A stretch of 64,000 nucleotides of DNA from Hyphomicrobium sp. (GTDB lineage: Bacteria > Pseudomonadota > Alphaproteobacteria > Rhizobiales > Hyphomicrobiaceae): NCBI GenBank assembly GCA_016793445.1, contig JAEUME010000018.1, positions 186,001 to 250,000 of the forward strand. The letters are read 5' to 3'. The notes below the pieces were generated by a model, which did no database searches, was not told the origin of the DNA, and saw only the letters and a program-made list of their open reading frames with translations. Positions 26,158 to 37,485 of the stretch are shown here, one piece after another (positions within the stretch are counted from its first letter, which is position 1; each line of letters begins with the position of its first letter). Made by a program: the position numbers and the translations under genes.

Positions 26158-26614
26158 CTGAGGGACCCATGACCCGATCCTCGACGGCCTTTTTGACGTC
26201 GGCGAGGTCGCCGCGAAGCTGGCGCTGCAAACCGGCGCGGAACACGAGCGCGAGGGGCGAGAGAAGCCGTGCGCTCATCGTCACGGGCCTGGCCATGAAC
26301 ATCAAGGTCAGCCGCGTGCCTTGCGGATCATCATTAAAGATATGGTCGATGCGGTAGCGCGCGCCATGGTTCTGCGCGCCGAGTGCGAAGAGATAGGGCG
26401 GCTCGAACTCCAGGACGGACAGCTCGCCCGTGGCCAGTGATCCGTTGACCATGCGCGTCTCGAGAAAGCGCGCACCCGCGCCAATAGGCTCGCGCGTCAG
26501 AAGTTCGGTGCTCTTGATTGCCGATACCAGCGTCGGCCATGCGCGAATGTCGGTCGCGATCTGAAACGTAAGGGCGCGTGGCGCGCGAATGATCTCTTCG
26601 ACGACGATCTGCAT
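26153..26614 (-). CDS. SRPBCC/polyketide-cyclase-like lipid-binding protein
   Basis: The sequence MQIVVEEIIRAPRALTFQIA, followed by TDIRAWPTLVSAIKSTELL, is the typical START/SRPBCC opening. It is followed by GAGARFLETRMVNG, YRIDHIFNDDPQGTRLTLMF and a long C-terminal helix (FRAGLQRQLRGDLADVKKAVEDR). The fold encloses a hydrophobic cavity, and members act as lipid carriers, cyclases or coenzyme Q chaperones; the ligand here is unknown. I chose ATG 26614 (153 residues) because conserved fold elements begin there; in-frame ATGs at 26659 and 26695 would add a basic leader. Confidence 0.72.
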   Translation of the reverse strand: MQIVVEEIIRAPRALTFQIATDIRAWPTLVSAIKSTELLTREPIGAGARFLETRMVNGSLATGELSVLEFEPPYLFALGAQNHGARYRIDHIFNDDPQGTRLTLMFMARPVTMSARLLSPLALVFRAGLQRQLRGDLADVKKAVEDRVMGPSA

Positions 26615-26984
26615 CCCGCCAATCCAGCTTCCGGTCCCATAGCGCCGCCGCTGACGCATGCTTACTACGTTTTTGCCCTGCAGCGCATGCGACATAGGCC
26701 GTACAGATTGACGTTGTCGTCCCGGCGGCGCGATAGCGAGCGTCGGACCCAGGAGGTCTTGGCGCAATGCTGCGGCCCGAGATAACAAGCAAGCGGCTTA
26801 CAACCGGTTGCGATCTCATGGACTAACGTCCTTCTCCCGTGGGGAGAAGGTGCCCCGAAGGGGCGGATGAGGGGGCTGCCAGCAATCAGCGGCGCATGCC
26901 GAAGTCCCTCACCTGTCGCTCCGCGACATCCTCTCCCGCTCCGGGAGAGGAAAGAGGAGCTTTGTAGAATCGGATATCTGGGCT
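26615..26984. repeat. Composite REP-like hairpin element
   Basis: Between 26830 and 26950 four short hairpins follow one another: CCTTCTCCC/GGGAGAAGG (26830-26850), GCCCC/GGGGC (26852-26864), GTCGC/GCGAC (26915-26927) and CCTCTCCCG/CGGGAGAGG (26930-26950). GGATGAGGG and CCCTCACC form an outer pair. This layout resembles the dispersed repeats common in alphaproteobacterial intergenic DNA. The rest of the gap shows no gene. Confidence 0.6.
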
Positions 26985-27929
26985 TCAGCCCGCCGGGCCG
27001 GTCTCGATAGGCAATGAGGTATCCCCGCCCCATTCAGCCCAGCTTCCGTCGTAGACGGCCGCATTCGTCTGGCCGAGTACGGCCAGCGCCAGGGCAAGCA
27101 TGGAGGCTGTCACGCCAGAACCGCAGGTCGTCACAACAGGCCGTGTGACGTCAATGTTGGCGGCCTTGAAAAGCGCCGCCAGATCTTCTGCCGACTTGAA
27201 TGTGCCATCGGGCATTAACAAGGCTTGTGAAGGAATGTTCTTTGAGCCGGGAATGTGTCCCTTGCGCAGGCCCGCGCGCGGCTCCGCATCACGGCCTTCA
27301 AAGCGGCCGGCGGGGCGTGCGTCCACGATCTGAGCGCCGGGCTTCTTGATGAGGGCCTTCATATCCTCCAGATCACGGATGATCTCGGTATTCTGCAGCG
27401 GCGTATAGTGGCGCTCGGAGCGTTTGGCGGGCGGGCCGTCTTCCGTCGGGCGCCCTTCCGCTTTCCATTTGCGCAGGCCACCGTTGAGGACGGCGACGTC
27501 GCGATGTCCCATGGCGCGGAACGTCCACCACACGCGGGCAGCCGAGAAAATGCCGCTCGTGTCATAGACCACGATCCGCGCGCCGTCCCCGATACCCATC
27601 TTCTTCATGCGAGAAGCAAACTTCACCGTCGACGGCAACATGTGGGGAAGGTTGGTCTTTTCGTCCGAAAGATCGTCGATATCGAAGAACAGGGCGCCGG
27701 GAATGTGCTCGGAGAGGTATTCGGCCTTTGGGTCGCGATTGGCCGTCGGCAAATGCCAGCTGCCGTCCAGGATGACGAGGTCAGGCGACGACAGATGGCT
27801 CTCCAGCCATTCAGTCTCCACGATCCAGTTCTTGGCAGCGTTGGGCAAGCGATCCCCCGTTAAATCATCAGCGGTCTTGAATGAGAGCCCATCGATGAGG
27901 ATCAGACAGGCAGCGAACTTTGAGCACAT
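26985..27929 (-). CDS. sseA: 3-mercaptopyruvate/thiosulfate sulfurtransferase
   Basis: This tandem rhodanese has an inactive N-terminal domain (ETEWLESHLSSPDLVILDGS, then WHLPT) and a catalytic C-terminal domain with CGSGVTA (Cys about 269). The CG[S/A]G[V]T active-site loop is that of mercaptopyruvate sulfurtransferases rather than thiosulfate-specific rhodaneses (CRKGV). The enzyme moves sulfur from mercaptopyruvate to thiols or cyanide and links to cysteine breakdown. The N-terminal 28 residues before PNAAKNWIVE are not conserved. TTG 27848, with GGGGGA just upstream, would give the usual length, while ATG 27929 is the nearest ATG. Confidence 0.9.
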   Translation of the reverse strand: MCSKFAACLILIDGLSFKTADDLTGDRLPNAAKNWIVETEWLESHLSSPDLVILDGSWHLPTANRDPKAEYLSEHIPGALFFDIDDLSDEKTNLPHMLPSTVKFASRMKKMGIGDGARIVVYDTSGIFSAARVWWTFRAMGHRDVAVLNGGLRKWKAEGRPTEDGPPAKRSERHYTPLQNTEIIRDLEDMKALIKKPGAQIVDARPAGRFEGRDAEPRAGLRKGHIPGSKNIPSQALLMPDGTFKSAEDLAALFKAANIDVTRPVVTTCGSGVTASMLALALAVLGQTNAAVYDGSWAEWGGDTSLPIETGPAG

Positions 27930-28411
27930 AGGCAAAAGTTAATCCAGCCGCAAGGCGCTACCTTTGTGCCAAACCTTCCGAGCGATGACGTGGTCGCGGT
28001 TTAGCGGTTGGCTTGCGCTGCGATGCACTCCCTTGGCGTGAGCCGTGGGGTGAACTTGGCGCTGCCACCCCGCCGGCGGTCGTTAAGGTTCTCGCGACGC
28101 CAAAGCCGGACGTGCAGCGTTTTGGTACGCGCGCAGACGCTCGTCAGCGCCCGTCAGGTGCGCGGGACGCCCAATGTGCCGCCTGATGCGATCGGGTGCC
28201 TGCGGACTTGGCGGCGCGGATGCGTCCGCTGTAGCGCTAGCAACAAGCAACGGTGCTGAATTCATTCATGAAACGCGCCTCGCCCGATCCGGCCTTCACC
28301 TTCGCATGACGCCGCTTTGCGTCCGGCATCGTGCTGGCAGAGCGCTTGCAGCGCCCACATCACGCCAGGACCGATGGGCGGCTCTGGCCGTTGTGCAGGC
28401 AAGCCGAAGCC
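27930..28411. other. Gap upstream of the sulfurtransferase gene
   Basis: Apart from the small candidate ORF that follows (28412-28552) I see nothing I can support between the sulfurtransferase and tRNA-Leu. Several overlapping ORFs of 60-110 codons in all frames reflect high GC content rather than genes. Confidence 0.4.
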
Positions 28412-28552
28412 ATGATATTCAAGATCGTCGCCGCCATGATGCTCGCTATCGTGGCCATGTTCTTCTTCAGCGTCGATTTGGACCACGCCTTTGCGGCCGT
28501 CCTTCTGCCCGCTGTCGCGGCGCTGGGCATTGCGTTGCTGGGATCGAGCTGA
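28412..28552 (+). CDS. Possible 46-residue two-span membrane protein
   Basis: The ORF MIFKIVAAMMLAIVAMFFFS, then VDLDHAFAAVLLPAVAALGIALLGSS, has two hydrophobic stretches separated by the polar turn DLDHAF, the usual shape of a small inner-membrane protein. The upstream ribosome site is weak (GCCGAAGCC) and there is no operon partner. It could be a chance hydrophobic ORF, so I hold it at low confidence. Confidence 0.35.
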   Translation: MIFKIVAAMMLAIVAMFFFSVDLDHAFAAVLLPAVAALGIALLGSS

Positions 28553-28758
28553 AGGCCGCCTGAAGCGTGCTCTTTGGCGTTGCTTTTCGGGGCGACACAT
28601 CTATATGAAAGGCGCTTGCGACCCGCATGCGCCAGCGACAAGCCCGGCTTTTTCAGACGAGCCGTCGCACGTGCATTGCGGGGCTAGGAACGCGAAAGGT
28701 CGGCCTTCGCAGGCGCCGCGCTCCGCGCATGGGCCGTGATTGGCCGGGCGCCGCACAT

Positions 28759-28843
28759 GCGGGCGTGGCGGAACTGGTAGACGCACTGGATTTAGGTTCC
28801 AGCGGCGCAAGTCGTGGGGGTTCAAATCCCTCCGCCCGCACCA
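28759..28843 (+). tRNA. tRNA-Leu (anticodon UAG)
   Basis: A class II tRNA of 85 bases with encoded CCA. Acceptor GCGGGCG pairs with CGCCCGC, anticodon stem CTGGA/TCCAG encloses TTTAGGT (anticodon UAG, reads CUN), and a variable arm (CGGCGCAAGTCG) precedes the T arm GGGGGTTCAAATCCCTC. It lies 96 bases before trigger factor. Confidence 0.97.
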
Positions 28844-28939
28844 AGCGCCGCAGGTCATGGGCCGAAGGGTTCATGGGGGCGTTCCGGCAAATTCGGGGCG
28901 CCGAGGTCAAAATATTTTGAGTTGCTAGGAACAAGAACG

Positions 28940-30307
28940 ATGCAGGTTACGGAAACGGATCGGGACGGCTTGAAGCGCACGCTCAAGGTCGTGGTCGCAA
29001 AGGCTGAGCTTGACGAGCGCTTCAACGGGCGCCTGGACGAGATCAAGGATCGCGTTCAGATCAAAGGTTTCCGCAAGGGCAAGGTGCCCGTGCCGCATCT
29101 GAAAAAGGTGTATGGTAAGTCTTTGATGGCCGAAGTGCTGGAGCAGGCCGTCCAAGACACCTCGATCAAGGCCATGAAGGAGCGTAACGAGCGTCCCGCC
29201 GGCCAGCCCAGGATCGAGATCGAGGACGCCGACAAGGGTTCCGTGGAGCGTGTCATCAACGGCGAATCCGATCTTGCATACTCGATGTCGTTCGAGGTTC
29301 TTCCCGCCATCGCGATTGCGGACTTCTCGACCTTCAAGCTCGAGCGCCTGTTAGCTGATGTCGAAGACGCGGACATGGAGCGCGCGCTGAACGAGATCGT
29401 CGAGCGCAATACCTCGTTTGAGCCCGAAGAGGGCCGGGTTGCAGCCGATGGCGACATGCTGACCCTCGACTTCACGGGCAAGATCGAAGGGGAACCCTTC
29501 GAAGGCGGTTCTGCCGAAAGCGCCAACCTGGTTCTCGGCAAGGGCCAGTTCATCCCCGGTTTTGAGGAAGGTCTGATCGGCGCCACGGCCGGAGATGAGC
29601 GCACCGTCAAGGCGACGTTCCCGGCGGAGTATCCCATGCCGAACCTTGCCGGCAAGGAGGCGGAATTCGACGTCAAGGTGAAGACGGTGTCGCGCCCCGT
29701 GAAGCCCGAAATCGATGACGCATTTGCCGCCGGGCTCGGCGCGGAAAGCCTCGATAAGATGAAAGAAATCGTGCGTGGCCAGCTCCAGCGTGAACTCGAT
29801 GGCGCCGCCCGCGTCAAGCTGAAGCGGGAGCTTCTTGATGAACTCGATCGCGCCCATATGTTCGACCTGCCGCCGTCGCTTGTTGACTATGAGTTCGCCA
29901 ACATCTGGCGTCAGGTCGAAAGCAACATGAAGGCAACGAACAAAACCTTTCCTGACGAAGGCAAGACGGAGGACGAAGCGAGGGCGGAATACCGCAAGAT
30001 CGCCGAGCGGCGCGTTCGCCTCGGTCTGGTCGTTGGCGAAATCGGCGAGAAGAACAAGATCACGGTCTCGCAAGACGAGCTCCGCCGTGCCCTCGTGGAG
30101 CAGGCCCGCCGTTATCCTGGCCAGGAGAAGGTAGTCTACGAGTACTACGAGAAGACGCCTGGTGCGCTTGCGGAACTGCGCGCACCGATCTTCGAGGACA
30201 AGGTGATTGATTTCATTGTCGATGCGGCAAAGCCGGTCGACAAGAAAGTCAGCAAGGAGGAATTGTTGAAGCAAGTCGAGGAGGCGACGCAGAAGGATTC
30301 CGAATAA
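28940..30307 (+). CDS. tig: Trigger factor, ribosome-associated chaperone
   Basis: This 455-residue chaperone docks at ribosomal protein L23 near the tunnel exit. The N-terminal ribosome-binding domain carries the signature GFRKGKVP (about 43-50). The FKBP-like prolyl isomerase domain (about 160-245) has DMLTLDFTGKIEGEPFEGG and FIPGFEEGLIGA, and the C-terminal arms follow. ATG 28940 has AGGA nine bases upstream. It heads the tig-clpP-clpX-lon block, the standard bacterial linkage of nascent-chain folding with proteolysis. Confidence 0.97.
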   Translation: MQVTETDRDGLKRTLKVVVAKAELDERFNGRLDEIKDRVQIKGFRKGKVPVPHLKKVYGKSLMAEVLEQAVQDTSIKAMKERNERPAGQPRIEIEDADKGSVERVINGESDLAYSMSFEVLPAIAIADFSTFKLERLLADVEDADMERALNEIVERNTSFEPEEGRVAADGDMLTLDFTGKIEGEPFEGGSAESANLVLGKGQFIPGFEEGLIGATAGDERTVKATFPAEYPMPNLAGKEAEFDVKVKTVSRPVKPEIDDAFAAGLGAESLDKMKEIVRGQLQRELDGAARVKLKRELLDELDRAHMFDLPPSLVDYEFANIWRQVESNMKATNKTFPDEGKTEDEARAEYRKIAERRVRLGLVVGEIGEKNKITVSQDELRRALVEQARRYPGQEKVVYEYYEKTPGALAELRAPIFEDKVIDFIVDAAKPVDKKVSKEELLKQVEEATQKDSE

Positions 30308-30439
30308 CGTGTCGCGCCATTGCTCAGCCCAATATTGAGTTATGGTGATCCCCGCTAATCCAGGTCCTGTCGCTGACGTGATGGGACGGACATTGAAAAG
30401 ACCCGTTGCCTCCACTGTAAATGCAAGGACTCTCAAGCC

Positions 30440-31087
30440 ATGCGCGATCCGGTCGCTACATTGACGAACACGTTCTGGCCGATGGTTGTCGAGCAGACGA
30501 CGCGCGGCGAGCGAGGGTATGATCTTCCTTCGCGCCTCCTCAAAGAGCGCATCATCTTCGTCACCGGTCCTGTCGAGGATCACATGGCGGCGTCGATCTG
30601 CATGCAGCTGCTGTTTCTTGAGGCTGAGAACCCCAGGAAGGAGATCTCCATGTACATCAACTCGCCCGGCGGCGTGGTGACGAGCGGCATGGCAATCTAC
30701 GACACCATGCAGTTCATCAAGCCGGACGTTGCGACGCTGTGCATCGGGCAAGCGGCTTCCATGGGATCGCTGCTGCTGTGCGCAGGCGCCAAGGACATGC
30801 GCTTTGCATTGCCGAATGCGCGCGTCATGGTGCATCAGCCCTCAGGCGGGTTTTCCGGTCAGGCGTCGGACATCGAGCGGCATGCGGAAGACATTATCAA
30901 GATGAAGCGCCGTCTGAATGAAACCTACGTGAAGCATACCGGCCAGCCGTACGAGACTATTGAACGGACGCTCGACCGCGACTACTTCATGACGGCCGAT
31001 CAAGCCAAGGATTTCGGTCTCATCGACAAGGTTCTTCAGAGCCGCGATGAGGTCGATGGCGGGCTGTTTGAAGGCAAGGCTTCCTGA
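30440..31087 (+). CDS. clpP: ATP-dependent Clp protease proteolytic subunit ClpP
   Basis: A 215-residue serine protease that forms the double heptameric chamber fed by ClpX or ClpA. The catalytic triad is Ser107 (GQAASMGS), His132 (MVHQPSGG) and Asp181 (TLDRDYF). The first 15 or so residues are a propeptide-like extension, and [19 protein letters not shown] begins the conserved core. It lies 132 bases after tig and ahead of clpX, with a hairpin in between. Confidence 0.97.
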   Translation: MRDPVATLTNTFWPMVVEQTTRGERGYDLPSRLLKERIIFVTGPVEDHMAASICMQLLFLEAENPRKEISMYINSPGGVVTSGMAIYDTMQFIKPDVATLCIGQAASMGSLLLCAGAKDMRFALPNARVMVHQPSGGFSGQASDIERHAEDIIKMKRRLNETYVKHTGQPYETIERTLDRDYFMTADQAKDFGLIDKVLQSRDEVDGGLFEGKAS

Positions 31088-31117
31088 AGCTTGCGTTAAC
31101 GGCCGGTTAATTCACCG

Positions 31118-31155
31118 CACCGGTCTGGCGGGCTCTTAAGGAGGCCAGACCGGTG
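31118..31155 (+). terminator. Hairpin downstream of clpP
   Basis: A perfect 12-base inverted repeat, CACCGGTCTGGC (31118-31129) and its complement (31144-31155), with a 14-base loop, starts 30 bases after the clpP stop. No T-run follows, so it is either a weak or attenuating terminator or an RNA-stabilising hairpin between clpP and clpX. The remainder of the gap to 31452 should hold the clpX promoter; I could not assign it. Confidence 0.6.
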
Positions 31156-31452
31156 GGCCATTGTCCGCGGCGGAACAAAACCCGCACAGACCTACGTACT
31201 ATGCCGTAGTTTATGACTGCCGGACCCGAAAGCCGTGTTGCTCACAACAAAAACAACTGTGGCAAACGCGCCGCGTGCCCACCGGGGCGCCAGCTGCGGC
31301 GTTAATCCATTCTTGATCTCGTGAACACTAGCGTGCTGAGATCAGACTAGAAGAGATTCAAGTGCCACGCGGCTGGCCGGGCCGCTCGCGCGCGAAGAGC
31401 GGGCCAAATGGAGAACGCAAAGCCCAAGGCGGTTCTCCGATAGGAAACAGGA

Positions 31453-32697
31453 ATGGCTCAGGAAAAGAACACTCTCTATTGCTCCTTCTGCGGCAAGAGC
31501 CAGCATGAAGTCCGCAAATTGATTGCAGGTCCAACCGTATTCATCTGCGATGAATGCGTCGAGTTGTGCATGGACATCATCCGCGAGGAGAACAAGAATA
31601 CTCTTGTAAAATCTCGCGACGGCGTTCCGAGCCCGCAGGAGATCTGCACGGTCCTCGACAGTTATGTCATCGGTCAGGCTCACGCCAAGCGCGTGCTGTC
31701 GGTCGCCGTGCACAATCACTACAAGCGGCTGAACCACGCCGCAAAGAACAACGACGTCGAACTGGCGAAATCGAATATCCTCCTGGTCGGTCCGACAGGC
31801 TCGGGCAAGACGCTGCTGGCTCAGACGCTGGCGCGCATTCTGGATGTGCCCTTCACGATGGCCGACGCGACCACGCTCACGGAGGCAGGCTACGTCGGCG
31901 AGGATGTCGAGAACATCATCCTCAAGCTGCTGCAGAACGCCGATTACAACGTCGAGCGTGCGCAACGCGGCATCGTCTACATCGACGAAGTCGACAAGAT
32001 CAGCCGCAAGTCCGACAACCCTTCCATCACGCGCGATGTGTCTGGCGAGGGCGTGCAGCAGGCGTTGCTGAAGATCATGGAAGGCACGGTCGCCTCCGTG
32101 CCCCCTCAGGGCGGCCGCAAGCATCCCCAGCAGGAGTTCCTGCAGGTCGATACGACGAACATTCTGTTCATCTGCGGCGGCGCCTTTGCCGGCCTGGAAA
32201 AGATCATCTCCCGGCGCGGCAAGGGATCCTCCATCGGCTTCTCCGCCAAGGTCACCGGGCCCGATGAGCGCCGCACGGGCGACATCCTGCGCGAGGTCGA
32301 GCCTGAGGATCTGCTGAAGTTCGGTCTCATCCCCGAGTTCATCGGCCGTCTGCCCGTCATCGCGACGCTGGAAGACCTCGACGAGACCGCGCTCGTGCAG
32401 ATCCTGACCGAGCCCAAGAACGCGCTCGTGAAGCAATATCAGCGCCTGTTCGAGATGGAGGACGTCAAGCTCACCATCACGCTCGACGCGTTGAAGGCGA
32501 TTGCGCGCAAGGCTATCGAGCGCAAGACGGGCGCGCGCGGCTTGCGCTCCATTCTGGAAGGCATCTTGCTGGATACGATGTACGATCTTCCGCAACTCAA
32601 GGGCGTTGAAGAGGTCGTCGTCGGTCCGGAGGTTGTCGAAGGCGGCGCACGGCCGCTTCGCATCTATTCGGAACGTGCCGAAGGCTCGACAGCCTGA
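31453..32697 (+). CDS. clpX: ATP-dependent Clp protease ATP-binding subunit ClpX
   Basis: This 414-residue hexameric AAA+ unfoldase delivers tagged substrates to ClpP. The N-terminal zinc-binding domain has Cys10, Cys13, Cys32 and Cys35. Walker A GPTGSGKT is at about 113-120, Walker [10 protein letters not shown] near 175, and the loop that contacts ClpP (IGF) is at [10 protein letters not shown]. In alphaproteobacteria ClpXP controls cell cycle regulators such as CtrA. It has its own 365-base upstream gap. The start ATG 31453 follows AGGAAACAGGA. Confidence 0.98.
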   Translation: MAQEKNTLYCSFCGKSQHEVRKLIAGPTVFICDECVELCMDIIREENKNTLVKSRDGVPSPQEICTVLDSYVIGQAHAKRVLSVAVHNHYKRLNHAAKNNDVELAKSNILLVGPTGSGKTLLAQTLARILDVPFTMADATTLTEAGYVGEDVENIILKLLQNADYNVERAQRGIVYIDEVDKISRKSDNPSITRDVSGEGVQQALLKIMEGTVASVPPQGGRKHPQQEFLQVDTTNILFICGGAFAGLEKIISRRGKGSSIGFSAKVTGPDERRTGDILREVEPEDLLKFGLIPEFIGRLPVIATLEDLDETALVQILTEPKNALVKQYQRLFEMEDVKLTITLDALKAIARKAIERKTGARGLRSILEGILLDTMYDLPQLKGVEEVVVGPEVVEGGARPLRIYSERAEGSTA

Positions 32698-32753
32698 CGC
32701 CAGAGATCTGACAGGCCCCTCGACGCGGGCAACAAAGGCGCGGCCGGCGGTCA

Positions 32754-32781
32754 CTTGATATTGGAGCGCCGGTCCCCATTT
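32754..32781 (+). promoter_or_regulatory. Heat-shock (RpoH/sigma-32) type promoter for lon
   Basis: CTTGAT at 32754-32759 and CCCCATTT at 32774-32781, separated by 14 bases, closely match the sigma-32 consensus (CTTGAA, 13-15 bases, CCCCATNT). Transcription would start near 32788 and give a leader of about 165 bases before lon. Heat-shock control of lon is established in other proteobacteria; the site itself is read from sequence. Confidence 0.65.
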
Positions 32782-32951
32782 GTTCGGGGGAGATTAACCA
32801 GCTCCGGGCAACCGGAACCAGGGATCTTTCCCGCGCTTTATGTCGAGAGCGAGCGGCGGCAGCCACAATGGGGCCGTCTTGCGTGTCAAGGTGGAATGAA
32901 GCGTGAAATGGATGCCTCCGTTCCCGCCGGGGGGCGTGGCATCTGGCCAGA

Positions 32952-35381
<2,430 letters not shown>

Positions 35382-35419
35382 CTTAGTCTGACGTAAACCT
35401 TACCGCATACGAAGTGTTA

Positions 35420-35447
35420 CCCCGCGCCAAACTGGCGCGGGGTTTTT
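35420..35447 (+). terminator. Intrinsic terminator of lon
   Basis: CCCCGCGCCA (35420-35429) and TGGCGCGGGG (35433-35442) form a 10-base perfect stem with a three-base loop, followed at once by TTTTT. This is a textbook Rho-independent terminator 39 bases after the lon stop. Confidence 0.92.
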
Positions 35448-35511
35448 CGTCTATGTGAGGACAACGGCACGAAATGACGCGGTTTTGAGGCGTTTTTCGC
35501 GGCTTTCCTAC

Positions 35512-35541
35512 TTGACGGGGTGGCCAATTGGGCGCTTCTAA
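35512..35541 (+). promoter_or_regulatory. Candidate housekeeping promoter of the HU gene
   Basis: TTGACG (35512-35517) and TTCTAA (35536-35541), 18 bases apart, lie 124 bases before the HU start and downstream of the lon terminator. The match to the alphaproteobacterial sigma-70 consensus is good at -35 and moderate at -10. Confidence 0.4.
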
Positions 35542-35664
35542 GCGGCTTCTATTGGCGTATGGCTCCCCCAATGTCCGCGAGCCGGTTACGCCGCGCAACT
35601 CAGCGCCCCGGCGCTCTGTTGAGCAAATATCTTCGCTTTTCCCGATTCCCATAGGACGGACCCC

Positions 35665-35937
35665 ATGAGCAAAAAAGACCTGATCGACGCTGTTGCGAAA
35701 GAGTGTGAGCTGACCAAGGAGAAGGCCGGTAGCGTCGTCGATGCTGTGCTCGCGCACATTCGCAACACCATGAAGGAAGGTCATGAGGTGCGCATTCCTG
35801 ACTTCGGTACCTTCAAGGTCGCCAAGCGCAAGGCGCGCGAAGGCCGCAACCCTGCAACCGGCGAGACCATCAAGATCGCAGCCGCTGTGGTGCCGAAGTT
35901 CACGCCTGCCAAGGGCCTGAAGGAAGCGCTCAACTAA
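35665..35937 (+). CDS. HU family DNA-binding protein
   Basis: A 90-residue histone-like protein that bends and compacts DNA as a dimer. MSKKDLIDAVAKECELTKEK begins the helical dimerisation half. The DNA-binding beta-arm contains the family signature IPDFGTFKVAKRKAREGRNP, with the DNA-intercalating Pro in RNPATGE. The typical GKxEK-like region is EGHEVRIPDFG. The gene follows lon, as in many proteobacteria, but has its own promoter and terminator. The symbol hupB is likely but not certain. Confidence 0.96.
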   Translation: MSKKDLIDAVAKECELTKEKAGSVVDAVLAHIRNTMKEGHEVRIPDFGTFKVAKRKAREGRNPATGETIKIAAAVVPKFTPAKGLKEALN

Positions 35938-35962
35938 GCGCCATTACGTACGACGTTCTTGT

Positions 35963-35995
35963 GAAGGGCGTGCCACGGGCGCGCCCTTCACTTTT
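35963..35995 (+). terminator. Intrinsic terminator of the HU gene
   Basis: GAAGGGCGTGCC pairs with GGCGCGCCCTTC (one G-U pair) across a three-base loop, 26 bases after the HU stop, and is followed by ACTTTT. Confidence 0.85.
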
Positions 35996-36122
35996 GTGCG
36001 CGGCCACGCGATGCGGGTGCAGCAATTGCGGCGCAGGAATGTGATTGCTTTTGACTAACAGCCCAATCGGCATTAGGCAGTCGCTACCGGTTTCAGGCGG
36101 GTCTGCTCAGGCTGCCGGCTTG

Positions 36123-36197
36123 GGGAGGTTAGCTCAGCGGTAGAGCGTCTCGTTTACACCGAGAATGTCGGGGGTTCGATCCCCTCACCTCCCACCA
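36123..36197 (+). tRNA. tRNA-Val (anticodon UAC)
   Basis: A 75-base cloverleaf with encoded CCA. Acceptor GGGAGGT pairs with ACCTCCC, anticodon stem TCTCG/CGAGA encloses TTTACAC (anticodon UAC), and the T arm is GGGGGTTCGATCCCCT. Confidence 0.97.
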
Positions 36198-36288
36198 TGT
36201 TTTTTCGTTCGCCGCGCGCTATTCGTCACCGCCGCGTCAGGGCGGCCCATGACGGAGTTGAAAACACGCCAACAATTCGGAGATCGCC

Positions 36289-36828
36289 GTGACGCTCTCG
36301 ATGTACCAGGCTTCGGTGCCCGCATTTTCGCGCGTGCTCACCCAGCTCGATGTAATTCTCGACAAGGCGCAAAATCATGCGGTCGCCAGAAAGATCGATC
36401 CTGCCGATCTGCTGACCGCGCGGCTCTATTCTGATATGTTCACCTGCACCAAGCAGGTGCAGATCGTGACCGATTTCTGCAAAGGTGCGCCAAGCAGGCT
36501 GGCGGGACGCGAGGTGCCCTCGTGGTCCGATGACGAGAAGACATTCGGCGATCTCAAGGCGCGCATTGCAAAGACACGCGCGCTTCTGGAAACCTTCAGA
36601 CCTGCGGATATCGACGGCTCCGAGACGAGAGACATCACGCTGAAGCTCGCTGGCGCTCCGGTCAAGCTGAAGGGGCAGCCCTACCTGCTTCAGTTCGTCC
36701 TGCCCAACCTCTATTTCCACGCCGCCACCGCTTACGGAATCCTGCGCCATAACGGCGTTGAGATTGGCAAAATGGATTTTCTCGGTCCTGTCGGCTCCCG
36801 CAGCGAAGGGGAGAGCGCCACGCAGTGA
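36289..36828 (+). CDS. DUF1993 (DinB-like) protein
   Basis: A 179-residue protein with the DUF1993 pattern: SMYQASVPAFSRVLTQLDVI at the N-terminus, LLTARLYSDMFTCTKQVQIV in the middle, and LQFVLPNLYFHAATAYGILR near the C-terminus. The fold is a four-helix DinB-like bundle; no activity has been established that I know of. The start is GTG 36289 with GGAG seven bases upstream; ATG 36301 is an alternative. The stop overlaps the GTG of the next gene (GTGA). Confidence 0.88.
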   Translation: MTLSMYQASVPAFSRVLTQLDVILDKAQNHAVARKIDPADLLTARLYSDMFTCTKQVQIVTDFCKGAPSRLAGREVPSWSDDEKTFGDLKARIAKTRALLETFRPADIDGSETRDITLKLAGAPVKLKGQPYLLQFVLPNLYFHAATAYGILRHNGVEIGKMDFLGPVGSRSEGESATQ

Positions 36829-37112
36829 CACAAATGAGCCTCCTGCTTGCCGCACTGGCGGGAGGGCTGGCGCCGCGCCGTTGGTGGGCGGCAGCGCTCG
36901 CGGGCGCGGCGGTTTATCTGGGACTGCAGTATGGCGCACTTGGTGTGCGCGGGGGCCTCTCGGCGGCCGTCGATATGGCCCGGACGGCTTATCTGATGGT
37001 GGGCAACCTGGTCTTCGCCGAACCTCTGGCCGGAGCCCTGGCGGGCTTGGCGGGACGGGCCGGGGTGCGGCTATACACCCGCCTCTTTGGCAGCCATGAT
37101 CAAGCGTCTTGA
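36825..37112 (+). CDS. Small alanine/glycine-rich membrane protein, 95 aa
   Basis: The protein is overlapped by the DUF1993 stop (GTGA at 36825-36828), or starts at ATG 36834. It has two or three hydrophobic stretches (SLLLAALAGGLAPRRWWAAA, LAGAAVYLGLQYGALGV, YLMVGNLVFAEPLAGALAGL) with little charge. Family unknown. Coupling to the DUF1993 gene and the terminator just after it (37152-37185) support it as a real small inner-membrane protein. Confidence 0.62.
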   Translation: MTQMSLLLAALAGGLAPRRWWAAALAGAAVYLGLQYGALGVRGGLSAAVDMARTAYLMVGNLVFAEPLAGALAGLAGRAGVRLYTRLFGSHDQAS

Positions 37113-37151
37113 CGAGCCCGCTGGGTTCACGTATCTCCACACGTGTGACCG

Positions 37152-37185
37152 CGGGCGCTCATTGAAAGGCGCCCGTCGCTTTTTT
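37152..37185 (+). terminator. Intrinsic terminator before tRNA-Asp
   Basis: CGGGCGC (37152-37158) pairs with GCGCCCG (37169-37175) across a 10-base loop and is followed four bases later by TTTTTT. It ends the DUF1993/membrane-protein transcript. Confidence 0.82.
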
Positions 37186-37190
37186 GGTTT

Positions 37191-37267
37191 GCGGGAGTAG
37201 CTCAGTTGGTTAGAGCGCCGCCCTGTCACGGCGGAGGCCGCGGGTTCAAGTCCCGTCTCTCGCGCCA
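37191..37267 (+). tRNA. tRNA-Asp (anticodon GUC)
   Basis: A 77-base cloverleaf with encoded CCA. Acceptor GCGGGAG pairs with CTCTCGC (one G-U), anticodon stem CCGCC/GGCGG encloses CTGTCAC (anticodon GUC), T arm CGGGTTCAAGTCCCG, discriminator G. It sits 218 bases before nuoA. Confidence 0.97.
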
Positions 37268-37485
37268 TTCTTCCATTGCTTCATTTTGCTGCGGCTTCCG
37301 GCCGGCCCGTTGAGTGCGACTTGAACGGGGCCTTGCCACCTCTAAAGTGTGACCGTCGGCCCGGTTGCGCGGCCTTACGCACTGGTCTAACACCATGGCT
37401 AACGCGAATCTGGATCAGCGGCCCAACCGGCAGAGCCGCCCGGAGATTTCGTGTCTAGGCCCATTTGGCCGGCAAAGAGATGCGC

